Shown in pieces: positions 1 to 10,767 of a stretch of 64,000 bases of DNA. The stretch covers positions 2,496,001 to 2,560,000 of the forward strand of contig NZ_CP084930.1 of assembly GCF_023822065.1 (NCBI RefSeq), written 5' to 3'. The position numbers and the translations under genes were made by a program. The notes beneath the pieces are model-generated. The model was given only the letters and a program-made list of their open reading frames with translations. It was not told where the DNA came from and made no database searches. Source of the stretch: Sphingomonas morindae (GTDB lineage Bacteria > Pseudomonadota > Alphaproteobacteria > Sphingomonadales > Sphingomonadaceae). The first letter of the stretch is position 1. Every line of letters starts with the position of its first letter.

Positions 1-1521
1 GGCCTTGCGGTGGCGGGGGCGATCGCCTTCGTGGCGTGGAGCATCTATCACGATGCCGCGCAGGCCGGCGTCCATGCCACGGCCATCCTGCCGTTCGCGA
101 TGCTCTTCCTGGCGCTGCTCATCGCGCTCGCCTTCGAGTTCGTGAACGGGTTTCACGACACCGCCAATGCCGTGGCGACGGTGATCTACACCCATTCGCT
201 GCCCGCGCACCTCGCCGTCGTCTGGTCGGGCTTCTTCAACTTCCTCGGCGTGCTGCTGTCGAGCGGGGCGGTGGCCTTCAGCGTGGTGTCGCTGCTGCCG
301 GTGGAACTGATCCTCAAGGTCGGCTCCGATGCCGGCTTCGCCATGGTGTTCGCGCTGCTCTTCGCCGCGATCATCTGGAACCTCGCCACCTGGTATTGGG
401 GCATCCCCAATTCCAGCTCGCACACGCTGGTCGGCTCGATCATCGGCGTCGGGCTGTGCAACGCGCTGCTCCACGGCCGCGCCGGCACCACGGGGGTGGA
501 TTGGACCCAGGCACGCAGCATCGGTTATGCGCTGCTGCTCTCGCCCGCGCTGGGCTTCATCCTGTCCGCGCTGCTGTTCCTGGCGCTGCGGCTGGTGGTG
601 CGCAACGAGGCCCTGTTCCGCGAGCCCGATCAGGCCGGCCCGCCGCCCTGGTGGATCCGCGGCCTGCTGATCTTCACCTGCACCGGCGTCAGCTTCGCGC
701 ATGGCTCCAACGACGGCCAGAAGGGCATGGGGCTGATCATGCTGATCCTGATCGGCACGGTGCCGACCGCCTATGCGCTCAACCGCGCCGTCCCCGCGCA
801 ATATGAGCAGCAATTCCACGCCGGCTCGCGCAGCGCCGTGGCGGCGCTGCACCAGGTGGATGGCGGCGCGGCGGCGCCGGCCGATGCGCGCGGCGTGGTC
901 GTCGCCTATCTCGCCGACCGCAAGGCGACGCCCGCGACCGTTCCCGCGCTGGGCGTGCTGGTGCAGGAAATCGATCATCAGGTTGCGGAATACGGTTCCT
1001 TGCGGCAGGTACCGGCGGCTGCCTCTAAGAATATGCGCAACGACATGTATCTGGCCTCGGAAGCGATCAAGCACCTGACCGGCGGGGATCATCCCCGCAT
1101 CACGGGCGCCCCGGCGGGGCCGCTCGGCGCCTATAAGGGCCTGCTCGACAAGGCGACCCGCTTCATCCCGACCTGGGTCAAGATGGCGGTGGCGCTGGCG
1201 CTCGGGCTGGGCACCATGGTCGGCTGGAAGCGGATCGTCGTCACCGTGGGCGAGCGCATCGGCAAGTCGCACCTCACCTATGCGCAGGGCGCCTCGGCCG
1301 AGCTGGTGGCTATGGCGACGATCGGCCTGGCGGATGGCTTCGGCATGCCGGTGTCCACCACCCATGTCCTCTCCTCGGGCGTCGCCGGCACGATGGCGGC
1401 GAGTCGGGCGGGATTGCAGATGGCGACGGTGCGCAACCTCGTCGCCGCCTGGCTGGTGACGCTGCCGGTGGCGATGCTGCTGGCCGGCACGCTCTTCTTC
1501 CTCTTCTCGCGGCTGATCTGA
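1..1521 (+). CDS. Pit-family low-affinity inorganic phosphate transporter, 5' end outside window
   Basis: This is a multi-pass inner-membrane permease of the PHO4/Pit family, which imports phosphate or metal-phosphate with protons. The frame is open to the left edge, so the true start lies upstream; the first in-window start codon is GTG at 10. Counting from there, the Pit signature NGFHDTANAVATVI is at residues 46-59, a NSSSH-type loop at about 134-138 and HGSNDGQKG at 231-239. A second copy of the SSTH-like motif (MPVSTTH) lies near the C terminus, reflecting the internal duplication of the family. A hydrophilic stretch of roughly 130 residues separates the two halves. The next gene starts 7 bp downstream, so the two are probably co-transcribed. 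PitA and related metal-phosphate symporters cannot be told apart from sequence alone. Confidence 0.9.
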   Translation, partial: GLAVAGAIAFVAWSIYHDAAQAGVHATAILPFAMLFLALLIALAFEFVNGFHDTANAVATVIYTHSLPAHLAVVWSGFFNFLGVLLSSGAVAFSVVSLLPVELILKVGSDAGFAMVFALLFAAIIWNLATWYWGIPNSSSHTLVGSIIGVGLCNALLHGRAGTTGVDWTQARSIGYALLLSPALGFILSALLFLALRLVVRNEALFREPDQAGPPPWWIRGLLIFTCTGVSFAHGSNDGQKGMGLIMLILIGTVPTAYALNRAVPAQYEQQFHAGSRSAVAALHQVDGGAAAPADARGVVVAYLADRKATPATVPALGVLVQEIDHQVAEYGSLRQVPAAASKNMRNDMYLASEAIKHLTGGDHPRITGAPAGPLGAYKGLLDKATRFIPTWVKMAVALALGLGTMVGWKRIVVTVGERIGKSHLTYAQGASAELVAMATIGLADGFGMPVSTTHVLSSGVAGTMAASRAGLQMATVRNLVAAWLVTLPVAMLLAGTLFFLFSRLI

Positions 1522-1528
1522 GGGCGCT

Positions 1529-2530
1529 TTGGACGAAGGGCGGACCGCCACGCCGCGGGAGACGGTCCGCCAGCCCGGCCTGATCTGGTGCTATGAGAAG
1601 CCGGCGGCCGGGCCCGCCCGGCTGGGCGAGACGCTGGCGCCCGAAGGCTGCGCCTTCCGCTGGCTTCACCTCAACCTCTCAGACCAGCGCAGCCTGCGCT
1701 GGCTGGAGGAGGGGGCCGGTCTGCCGCTGGGGGTGCGCGCGCTGCTGCTCTCGCGCGAGCCGCACCAGCGGTTCGTCGTCGATGGCGACGCGGTCGGGCT
1801 GATCCTGCAGGATTATGAGCGCGATTTCGATCCGACCATGATCGGCCGGATCGGCAGCCTCCATGTCGCGCTGCGACCCGGGCTGGTGATCACCGGCCGC
1901 TACCGGCCGCTCCACAGCGCCGATCTGTTCCGCAACCGGCTGGAGGCGGGGCAGCCTGTCGAGGAGACCGCGGCGGCGCTGACGCTGCTGCTGGCGACGC
2001 TGATTGACAGCCTCGCCGCGCTGGTGCTCGATCTCTCTACCGATATGCTCGAGGTCGAGGAGGCGCTGCTCACGCATGACGAGGCGCCCGACATTGGCGA
2101 GCTGGTCGGCGCGCGGCGGCGGAGCGCGCAGCTCCACCGGATGATCGGCGGCATGCGCGTGATGCTGCAGCGGCTCGAGCGCCATCCGCGCCTGCCCCCC
2201 GCGCTCGCCGAAGCGGCGGTGGCGGTGCTGCCGCGGCTCGGCGCGCTGGATGGCGATATCGTCTCGGTGCAGAACCAGTTGAAGCTGCTGCGCGACGAGC
2301 TGGATCTGCAGGCGGCGCAGCGCACCAACGCCAATATCTACCTGCTCTCCATGCTCACCGCGCTGATGATGCCGGCGACGCTGGTCACGGGCTTTTTCGG
2401 CATGAACACCGGCGCCTTGCCCTTCGCCCATGGCGAGCATGGCACGGTAATGGCGGCGCTGGTGATGCTCATCTCGGCCGGGGCCACCTATCTGCTGCTG
2501 CGCATGATGGGCCTGGCGCGCCGCCAATAG
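1529..2530 (+). CDS. CorA/ZntB-family divalent metal ion transporter
   Basis: This 333-residue protein has the CorA-family layout: a soluble N-terminal domain, a long helical stalk (about 150-260) and two C-terminal membrane helices (about 271-290 and 306-325). The family signature GMN is at residues 291-293, directly after the first helix. The sequence after GMN (TGALPF) resembles the ZntB branch, which moves zinc or other divalent cations, but the ion cannot be assigned by eye. The start is TTG at 1529, the only in-frame start near the N terminus of the domain. It lies 7 bp after the phosphate transporter, suggesting a two-gene transport operon. A hairpin follows the stop. Confidence 0.88.
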   Translation: MDEGRTATPRETVRQPGLIWCYEKPAAGPARLGETLAPEGCAFRWLHLNLSDQRSLRWLEEGAGLPLGVRALLLSREPHQRFVVDGDAVGLILQDYERDFDPTMIGRIGSLHVALRPGLVITGRYRPLHSADLFRNRLEAGQPVEETAAALTLLLATLIDSLAALVLDLSTDMLEVEEALLTHDEAPDIGELVGARRRSAQLHRMIGGMRVMLQRLERHPRLPPALAEAAVAVLPRLGALDGDIVSVQNQLKLLRDELDLQAAQRTNANIYLLSMLTALMMPATLVTGFFGMNTGALPFAHGEHGTVMAALVMLISAGATYLLLRMMGLARRQ

Positions 2531-2541
2531 GGCACAAAAAA

Positions 2542-2566
2542 CCCCGGCATCCGATGGATGCCGGGG
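2542..2566. terminator. Bidirectional Rho-independent terminator between convergent genes
   Basis: An 11-bp perfect stem (CCCCGGCATCC / GGATGCCGGGG) with a 3-nt loop sits between the CorA gene and the convergent porin gene. Six A residues precede it on the plus strand (2536-2541), so on the minus strand the stem is followed by a T run. This makes it a strong intrinsic terminator for the porin. In the plus direction it is followed only by CCTTT, so termination of the CorA transcript may be weaker. Confidence 0.85.
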
Positions 2567-2593
2567 CCTTTCGCGCCCGTTCGGCCGCGAGGC

Positions 2594-4300
2594 TCAGAAC
2601 GGATAGTAGCGGAAGGAGAGGAAGCCGATATTCTGGGTGGCGCGCGGCGCGAAGCCGAGCCCGTTGGCGCCGAGCCCGTCGAAGGATTCGCGCCGGGTGA
2701 GGCTGTACTGCGCGCCGACCTGCGCGCGGCCGAACGAGCCCTGATACAGCTTCTGCCAGAAACCGAAGGTGATCTGCTTGATCGCCCGGGTGTTGCCGTT
2801 GCAGACGCCCGAACCCTCGGTGTAGCAGCCATAGTTGGTGTAGAGCGGGTTGCCATAGCCATAGAGCTGGCCCGCCGCCGTGGTGAAGTAGCGGCCCTTC
2901 GAGATTTCCTCGCCCGCGAAGCCGTAGATGTCGAGCATCTTGGTGGCGTGCAGCGTGGCGCCGGCGAGCAGCATATATTCGCGGATCGCCGAGATGCGGC
3001 CATCGGGGCCGAAGGTCACGTCCGGGAGCTGCGAGGTGCCGTAGCGGCCCACGCCCTTGCCGTAGAGGCCCGAGAATTGGGCATCGAGCACGCCCGGCAC
3101 GAGCTGCGCGACGATGCCGCCGCCGACGCCCCAGCCGGTCACATCCTGGTTGGAGCCGCTCACGCGATCGTAGAAGTCGCGATAGATGCCGAAGCCCTCG
3201 AGATGGACGCCATGGCCGCCGAGCGAGGCCTCATAGGCGATCTTGCCGATCACGTCGGGGACATGGTTCAGCGAGAAATTGTTGTTCGGGTCGAAGCCCG
3301 AGCCGCCGGCGATATTGTTGGTCAGGCTGGCCGGTAGCGGCGCGGCGGTGCCGTTGCTGCCCACCATGGCGCCCTGGCCGGTGCCGTTGGTGAAGAAGGT
3401 GGTCTGCGGGTTCTCGACCGCGACGGCGAGCCACAGATGCTTGTCGAGCAGATCGGCGGTCAGGCGCACGCCGGGCTGGCGGGTCCAGACGAAGCCCGGA
3501 ACATATTGGGCGTCGATCTGCGGCGGCGTCAGCTCGTTGCGCGGCGTGATGCCCTTGCTGTTCATCGTCGCCAGCGACCAGTTCTGGCCGGCGAGGAAGT
3601 GCAGGCCATTGCCGTTGGCGAGGCGCCAGTCGACCGTGCCGTACAGGTTGCGGATGCGCGGGTTGAACGAGTTCGATTCGTTCGAGTTGGCGGTGCGCGC
3701 CGCGCCCTGGAAATCGAACTCGCCATACATGGCGAGATGGACGCGCTTGTTGGCGTCGCCCTCGGCGAGCAGCGAGACGCGGCTCTGGCGGGCGGTGAAG
3801 CGCGCCTCCTGCGTATAGCCCGTCCGCGTGTTCGGATAGGGAATCGAATTGAAGCCCGTGGCGATGTCGTTCGCCATCTGGTGCTGGCGGTAGATGCCCG
3901 CGAGTTCGAGGAAGCCGCCGGGCGTGATGGTGATGCCCTTGAAGGCGAACTTGTCGGGATGCTCGACCTTGTCGACCCGCTTGGAGATTTCCGCCTGCTG
4001 CTGCGCCACCTGGGTGACGCTGGTCTGGACCTGCGCCTGCTGCGCCTGGATGGCGCTCTGCACCTGGGCCTGCTGCGCCTCGACCTGCGACTGGGTCGCG
4101 GCCTGCTGCGTGGCCTGGCCGTCGAGCCGCGTCTGCAGCGCTTCGACCTGCGCGCGCAGCGCGCGGACCTGATCCATCAGCTCGCGCGTGGTGGCCGACG
4201 AGCCGCCGCTGGCGCGGTGCTTGGGCGCCGCGACGGCGGCGTTGGCGGACATGAGCGCCATGGTGGCGGCACCCGCAAGTACCCAGCTTCGCACAGACAT
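2594..4300 (-). CDS. DcaP-like trimeric outer-membrane porin with N-terminal coiled coil
   Basis: The 568-residue precursor has a Sec signal peptide (about 1-24, cleavage after AVA-A). A Gln/Ala-rich heptad region follows (about 40-110) and is predicted to form a periplasmic coiled coil. The rest is a beta-barrel ending in the aromatic residue F (RYYPF), the usual signal for outer-membrane insertion. The TPPQIDAQYVPGF region and overall plan match the DcaP porin family, known for uptake of small, often dicarboxylic, anions. The start is ATG at 4300 with AAGGGG about 8 nt upstream. The gene ends at the strong hairpin at 2542-2566. The substrate is unknown, and nothing in the adjacent genes fixes it. 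Confidence 0.82.
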   Translation of the reverse strand: MSVRSWVLAGAATMALMSANAAVAAPKHRASGGSSATTRELMDQVRALRAQVEALQTRLDGQATQQAATQSQVEAQQAQVQSAIQAQQAQVQTSVTQVAQQQAEISKRVDKVEHPDKFAFKGITITPGGFLELAGIYRQHQMANDIATGFNSIPYPNTRTGYTQEARFTARQSRVSLLAEGDANKRVHLAMYGEFDFQGAARTANSNESNSFNPRIRNLYGTVDWRLANGNGLHFLAGQNWSLATMNSKGITPRNELTPPQIDAQYVPGFVWTRQPGVRLTADLLDKHLWLAVAVENPQTTFFTNGTGQGAMVGSNGTAAPLPASLTNNIAGGSGFDPNNNFSLNHVPDVIGKIAYEASLGGHGVHLEGFGIYRDFYDRVSGSNQDVTGWGVGGGIVAQLVPGVLDAQFSGLYGKGVGRYGTSQLPDVTFGPDGRISAIREYMLLAGATLHATKMLDIYGFAGEEISKGRYFTTAAGQLYGYGNPLYTNYGCYTEGSGVCNGNTRAIKQITFGFWQKLYQGSFGRAQVGAQYSLTRRESFDGLGANGLGFAPRATQNIGFLSFRYYPF

Positions 4301-4739
4301 GTGTAGACCCCTTATCCCCGACTTGTGGTTTATCCTGCGTCGTGCTCGCTAGATATGCGCCGTGACGGTTCGGTTACAGGCGAGACACACGGAGTGCGAA
4401 CTCTGACGCGCCGTTCATGCGGGCGGGCTGGTGTGGAGGGGCCGGCGGGTTTAGCGATGGCCGCGAAACCCCGGTTGCCGGCATATTTCGCCGCAGACTG
4501 GCTTTGATCAAACATGACAAAGAGTTAATCAAGCCGATGACGAAGATCCCGCGTTCCGTGCCGCGCCGCTCGGCGCATTTGCCGCGCGCAGCAGCCCGCT
4601 TGGGTGCGGCGGACTTGATCCGTCGCCTCCTGGCGCCGCCCAGACACGGGCTCCGGTGGCCCGCGCGGACCATGTGCGGACCGATCATGCAGCTTCGCAC
4701 CGCCAGGGGCCGGACCGCAGTCCGCCGGGCCGCGCGCGC
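4301..4739. other. Divergent intergenic region between porin and guanine deaminase
   Basis: These 439 bp carry no convincing gene: the short open frames here lack ribosome sites and have no family features. The region must hold the divergent promoters of the porin (minus) and guanine deaminase (plus). A relatively AT-rich patch contains TTGAT (4504-4508) and its complement ATCAA (4528-4532), which could mark a regulator site, but I see no good sigma-70 hexamer pair. Confidence 0.5.
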
Positions 4740-6038
4740 ATGAGCCGCCACGGCTTTCGCGGCGAGATCCTGTCGGTCCCGCGCGATCCCCTGCGCCATG
4801 ACGATGCGATCCGCCATCTCGCCGATGGCCTGCTGGTGGTGGAGGGGGGCCGCGTCTGCGCGATCGGCCCCTATGCGACGCTCGCCCCGCGCTTCGCCGG
4901 GCTGACGATCGAGCCGCTGGCCGGGCTGATCGTGCCGGGCTTTGTCGACACCCATGTCCATTATCCGCAACTCGGCGCCATCGCCGCGCATGGCGGCCAG
5001 CTGCTCGAATGGCTGGAGCGCCATATCTTTCCGGCCGAAGCGGCGTTCGCCGATCCCGACCATGCCGCCCGCATGGCGCGGCTTTTCTGCGATGCGCTCT
5101 TGCGTCATGGCACCACCAGCGCGCTCGTCTTCGCCACCGTGCATCCGGGCTCGGTGGAGGCGCTGTTCCGCGAGGCGCTCGCCCGCGACATGCGGCTCAT
5201 CGCCGGCAAGGTGCTGATGGACCTCGGCCCGGATGGCCTGCGCGACGGGGCGGAGAGCGGCCTTGCCGAGAGCGCGGCGCTGATCGCGCGCTGGCGCGGG
5301 CGCGGCCGGCTTGGCTATGCGGTGACGCCGCGCTTCGCGCTCACCTCCAGCCCGGATCAGCTCACAGGCGCCGGCGCGCTGCTCGCGCGGCACCCGGACA
5401 TTCTGCTCCACACCCATATCGCCGAGAACAGGGCCGAGATCGACGCGGTCGCCGCCGCCTTTCCCCAGGATCGGGATTATCTCGCCGTTTATGAGCGGTT
5501 CGGGCTGGTCGGCCCGCGTTCGGTGTTCGCGCATGGCGTCCACCTGGCGCCGGACGCCATGGCTCGGCTCGCCGCCGCCGGCAGCGGCATCGCCTTCTGC
5601 CCCTCGTCCAACCTGTTCCTGGGATCGGGCCTGTTCGACCTGGCGGCGGCCGATGCGGCGGGCGTGCGGGTGGGGCTGGGCAGCGACATCGGAGCGGGGA
5701 CGAGCCTGTCGATGCTCGCCACCTGCGGCGAGGCCTATAAGATCGGCCAGCTGCGCGGCGACACGCTCGATCCATTCCGGGCCCTGTACCTCGCCACGGC
5801 GGGCGGCGCCGCGCTGCTCGGCCTGGAGGATCGGATCGGTGGCCTGCGGCCCGGCCAGGACGCCGATTTCGTCCAGCTCGATCCCGCCGCGACGCCGCTG
5901 CTGGCGCTGCGCACCGCCGGCCGGCCGCTGGCCGAGCGACTCTTCGCGCTGCACGTGCTCGGCGATGATCGCGCCGTCGCCGCCACCTTCCTCGCCGGCC
6001 GCCGCGCCGCGACGCGCGAGACCGGCGCGTTCCGCTAG
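4740..6038 (+). CDS. guaD: Guanine deaminase
   Basis: This is an amidohydrolase that converts guanine to xanthine and ammonia in purine salvage or catabolism. The 432-residue protein shows the metal-binding THVH at 71-74. It also has HTHIAEN in the middle, AHGVHL, and the SDIGAGTSLSM segment typical of guanine deaminases, in which the D is a metal/catalytic ligand. The length matches the family (about 430-450). ATG at 4740 was chosen because the amidohydrolase N-terminal strand begins right after it; an open frame extends upstream to 4656 but has no family similarity. No clear Shine-Dalgarno is visible. No other purine genes (for example xanthine dehydrogenase) are nearby. Confidence 0.9.
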   Translation: MSRHGFRGEILSVPRDPLRHDDAIRHLADGLLVVEGGRVCAIGPYATLAPRFAGLTIEPLAGLIVPGFVDTHVHYPQLGAIAAHGGQLLEWLERHIFPAEAAFADPDHAARMARLFCDALLRHGTTSALVFATVHPGSVEALFREALARDMRLIAGKVLMDLGPDGLRDGAESGLAESAALIARWRGRGRLGYAVTPRFALTSSPDQLTGAGALLARHPDILLHTHIAENRAEIDAVAAAFPQDRDYLAVYERFGLVGPRSVFAHGVHLAPDAMARLAAAGSGIAFCPSSNLFLGSGLFDLAAADAAGVRVGLGSDIGAGTSLSMLATCGEAYKIGQLRGDTLDPFRALYLATAGGAALLGLEDRIGGLRPGQDADFVQLDPAATPLLALRTAGRPLAERLFALHVLGDDRAVAATFLAGRRAATRETGAFR

Positions 6039-6134
6039 ACGCGGGCCGCAGGCTGTGTGCGGAGACGGGCGCATCGATCACTCGACAGGATGCGGTCTCT
6101 GCGGTCATGCTGCCGGCAGCAGGGAGGAAGGCGC

Positions 6135-6455
6135 ATGGGTGACATGGTGATCGTGGCCTATCGGCCGAAGCCGGGCAAGGAGGAGGCGCTACTGGCGCTC
6201 ACCCGCGCGCATGTGCCCGAGCTACGCCGGCTCGGCCTCGCCACCGACCGGGCGGCCCTCGCGAAGCGGTCCAAGGAGGGGATCATCCTCGAGGTGTTCG
6301 AGTGGCGGGAGGGCGCCATCGACGCGGCCCACAGCAATCCGGACGTGCTGGCCATGTGGGAACGCTATGCGGCCGTCTGCGACTATGTGCCGCTCCAGAC
6401 GCTGCCCGAGGCGCGCGACATGTTCGCCCAGTTCGAGCCGCTCGAGCTGGGCTAA
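6135..6455 (+). CDS. Small ABM-like (dimeric alpha-beta barrel) protein
   Basis: This 106-residue protein has the size and pattern of the antibiotic biosynthesis monooxygenase-like dimeric ferredoxin fold. A first strand (VIVAYRPKPGKEE) leads into a helix, then a strand ILEVFEWREG, and then a helix beginning with AHSNPDVLAMWERY. Such proteins are often heme- or quinone-related monooxygenases, or stress proteins of unknown function. ATG at 6135 follows a good GGGAGGAAG ribosome site, which decides the start against an upstream in-frame ATG at 6057. It lies about 100 bp after guanine deaminase on the same strand. The biochemical role is unknown. Confidence 0.7.
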   Translation: MGDMVIVAYRPKPGKEEALLALTRAHVPELRRLGLATDRAALAKRSKEGIILEVFEWREGAIDAAHSNPDVLAMWERYAAVCDYVPLQTLPEARDMFAQFEPLELG

Positions 6456-6597
6456 GCCGCCGGCGCGGGATCCCAATGGCGATCCTCGGCGGCACGGCGG
6501 CTGCCGCCGCCTTCGTCCGCGATCGGCGCGGGCGCGGCGCCGCTTGGCATAGGCCGACCGATGCGGGCTGGAGATCAGAAGCTTGGGGGACGCGGCC

Positions 6598-6690
6598 TGG
6601 CGGAGACGGAGGGATTCGAACCCTCGGTAGGAGTAATCCCCCTACGGCGGTTTAGCAAACCGCTGGTTTCAGCCACTCACCCACGTCTCC
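6598..6690 (-). tRNA. tRNA-Ser (anticodon GCU)
   Basis: Read on the minus strand, the sequence starts GGAGACG (6690-6684) and ends CGTCTCC, discriminator G, CCA, giving a 7-bp acceptor stem with CCA encoded. The anticodon loop reads TTTGCTAAA, so the anticodon is GCU and it reads AGC/AGU serine codons. A long variable arm (GTAGGGGGATTACTCCTAC) marks it as a class II tRNA, and the T arm contains GGTTCGAATCC. It lies between the ABM gene and eipA, both on the opposite strand. Confidence 0.97.
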
Positions 6691-6852
6691 GGGCCGGCGT
6701 TGGGCGGCTATAGCGATGGCGGGTGCGGGTGACAATGGCCGATCGCATGGCTCGTTCGATCGGATCGGCCGGGGGTGTTCATTGCGTCGCAAGGCCATTC
6801 CCGCTTAAACCGGAGCGAGGCCGGCGAGGCCGGACGTGGGCGAGGGAAGAGC

Positions 6853-7584
6853 GTGGCGGTGCAGCGGATCGGGATCGGTATCGGGTTGGCGGCGCTGGTG
6901 GCGGCGCCGGGCATGGCGCAGGTGCGCACCGTCGATCCCTCGTCGCCGCAGGTCCGCTCCGATCTCGCGCCGCCGGGATCGGGCCAGCCGGAGACATCGG
7001 GCGAGACGCCGCCGCCGCCGCCCGCTCCGGCGGCCGCCGCGCCCCCGGGCAGCGACATGGCGGCGCCGCCCGCCACCGCCGCCTCGCGCGCGCCCGACAC
7101 GCAGACCTATCAGGAAGGCGATGTGCTGGATGCCGCCGAGGGCGTGTTCGGCAAGGGCGCCGAGGGGCTCGCCAAGATGATCGAGCGGGTGCTGCGCGAT
7201 CAGGGCCGGCCCACCGCCTATATCGCCGGGCGGGAGGCGAGCGCGGCCTTCGCGGTGGGGCTGCGCTATGGATCGGGCGTGCTGCACCACAAGATCGAGG
7301 GCGATCGCCCGGTCTATTGGACGGGGCCGTCGCTCGGCTTCGATATCGGCGGCAATGCCTCCAAGACCTTCGTGCTGGTGTATAATCTCTATGACAGCCA
7401 GGATCTCTACCACCGCTTCCCGGCGGCGGAGGGCACGGCCTATCTGATCGGCGGCTTCACCGCGAGCTATCTGCGGCGTGGCGACGTGGTGCTGATCCCG
7501 ATCCGGCTCGGGGTCGGCTGGCGGCTCGGCGCCAATGTCGGCTATATGAAATTCACCGACAAATCGCGCTGGCTGCCCTTTTGA
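6853..7584 (+). CDS. eipA: EipA family (DUF1134) secreted envelope protein
   Basis: This 243-residue protein has a signal peptide (about 1-22, ending GMAQ), a Pro/Ala-rich linker (about 50-85) and a C-terminal DUF1134 domain. Family-typical segments are FAVGLRYGSG, YWTGPSLGFD, GGNASK and ASYLRRG. In Brucella and Caulobacter this family (EipA) is a periplasmic factor supporting cell-envelope integrity. GTG at 6853 follows AGGGAAGA and puts the signal peptide at the N terminus; an ATG at 6775 would add 26 residues ahead of it. It is a single gene with no obvious operon partner. Confidence 0.82.
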   Translation: MAVQRIGIGIGLAALVAAPGMAQVRTVDPSSPQVRSDLAPPGSGQPETSGETPPPPPAPAAAAPPGSDMAAPPATAASRAPDTQTYQEGDVLDAAEGVFGKGAEGLAKMIERVLRDQGRPTAYIAGREASAAFAVGLRYGSGVLHHKIEGDRPVYWTGPSLGFDIGGNASKTFVLVYNLYDSQDLYHRFPAAEGTAYLIGGFTASYLRRGDVVLIPIRLGVGWRLGANVGYMKFTDKSRWLPF

Positions 7585-7652
7585 GGGCGTGCGTTAAACA
7601 GTGCTAAAGCATTGAATGGGAGAGGATACGCACCTGTACGGAGTGTGCGTGG

Positions 7653-8060
7653 ATGATCCGGCTTACCTATATCAGCACCGCTCGGCGCGGGATCGAACCG
7701 GCCGAGATCGAAGCCATTCTGGCGGCCTCGCGGCGCAACAATCGCCGCGACGGCATCACCGGCATGTTGTTGTTCGACGGCCTGCGCTTCCTCCAGGCGC
7801 TGGAGGGGCCGCCGGGAGCGGTGGTGGAGGCCTATGCGCGGATCCGCGCCGATGCGCGCCATCGCGCGTGCGTCCAGCTGCATAGCGACACCATCGCCAG
7901 CCGCGCCTTCGGCGCATGGGACATGGCGTGGCAGGCGATCGGCTCGGTGATCCCGCGCGAACAATTGGCCGAACAGGTGGACGCCATGGTCGCCGCGGTC
8001 GAGGATAAGACGGTGCGCGCGCTGTTCACCAGCTTCGCACGGGTCGAGCGCGCCGCCTGA
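7653..8060 (+). CDS. Stand-alone BLUF-domain blue-light photoreceptor
   Basis: This 135-residue protein is a BLUF (blue light using FAD) domain plus a short C-terminal helical cap. The photocycle residues line up with AppA at a constant offset of 15: Tyr6 (AppA Tyr21), Asn30 (Asn45), Gln48 (Gln63), Trp89 (Trp104) and Met91 (Met106). This is strong evidence for a functional flavin photosensor. There is no fused EAL, GGDEF or DNA-binding domain, so it must signal through a separate partner. No obvious partner is adjacent; a diguanylate cyclase is about 25 kb away. The start is ATG at 7653. Confidence 0.93.
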   Translation: MIRLTYISTARRGIEPAEIEAILAASRRNNRRDGITGMLLFDGLRFLQALEGPPGAVVEAYARIRADARHRACVQLHSDTIASRAFGAWDMAWQAIGSVIPREQLAEQVDAMVAAVEDKTVRALFTSFARVERAA

Positions 8061-8091
8061 GCGACGGCGCGCCCGCGCCCCGGGCCGTGGC

Positions 8092-8700
8092 TCAGCCCGC
8101 CTTCTCGAAGGCGCCGGCGATGGTCAGCTCGACATGGTCGGAGACGACCGGCACATATTTCGCCACGCCGAAGTCGCTGCGGTTGAACCCCAGCCGGCCG
8201 TCAAAGCCGATCGTCTGCGCCTTGGACATGGGGTTGGTGCCGGCGCCGTGGAAATGCACCATCATCGTCGCCGGCTTGGTGACGCCATGCAGCGTCAGCG
8301 TGCCCTCGACGCGCGCGGTGTTGTTGGGGCCGGGATTGATCTTGGTCGAGACGAAGCTCGCCTGCGGATAACGCTGCGCGTCGAGCCAATCCGACGAGAC
8401 CAGCTCCTCGTCGAGCTTGGCGGAGGTCGTCTTCACCGAGGCGGTCGGCACCGTCACCGAAAGCGCGGTCTTGGCGATGTCGGCGGGGTCGAGCGTCAGC
8501 GAGCCCGACGCGCCCGAAAAGACGCCCCGGAAGATCGAGAAGCCCATATGATCGACCGCGAAGACGATCTGGGTGTGGCCGGGCTCGACCTTGTAGGTGC
8601 CGGCCGTCACCGCCTTGGTATCGGGCGACCCCGGGATCGGGGCCTGGGCGGTGGCGGCGCCGGCGATCAGCAGCGCGGCGAACAGGGGCAGGGGGCGCAT
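8092..8700 (-). CDS. YceI-family periplasmic lipocalin-like protein
   Basis: The 202-residue precursor has a signal peptide (about 1-20, ending ATAQA) and a YceI domain. The domain is recognisable from YKVEPGHTQIVFAVDHMGFS near its start and LHGVTKPATM in the middle. YceI proteins are isoprenoid-binding lipocalin-like barrels of the periplasm, and their physiological role is unclear. Three consecutive ATG codons (8706, 8703, 8700) follow AAGGAG (8712-8707). The third has the best spacing (6 nt) and is used here. The gene converges on the BLUF gene with 31 bp between them. Confidence 0.85.
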   Translation of the reverse strand: MRPLPLFAALLIAGAATAQAPIPGSPDTKAVTAGTYKVEPGHTQIVFAVDHMGFSIFRGVFSGASGSLTLDPADIAKTALSVTVPTASVKTTSAKLDEELVSSDWLDAQRYPQASFVSTKINPGPNNTARVEGTLTLHGVTKPATMMVHFHGAGTNPMSKAQTIGFDGRLGFNRSDFGVAKYVPVVSDHVELTIAGAFEKAG

Positions 8701-8801
8701 CATCATCTCCTTGGGCGAAGATGAGCATCGTGCCGATGCGCCCGCCAACCGCAAGCCGCGAATGTTCGGACGCGGCTTTTCAACCGCGTCGAACAGTGGC
8801 C

Positions 8802-10766
<1,965 letters not shown>

Positions 10767-10767
<1 letters not shown>

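Noticed and set aside
4417-4743. Short plus-strand frame in the porin-guaD intergenic region
   Set aside because: No ribosome site, Arg-rich shadow composition, and it runs into the start of guanine deaminase in another frame.
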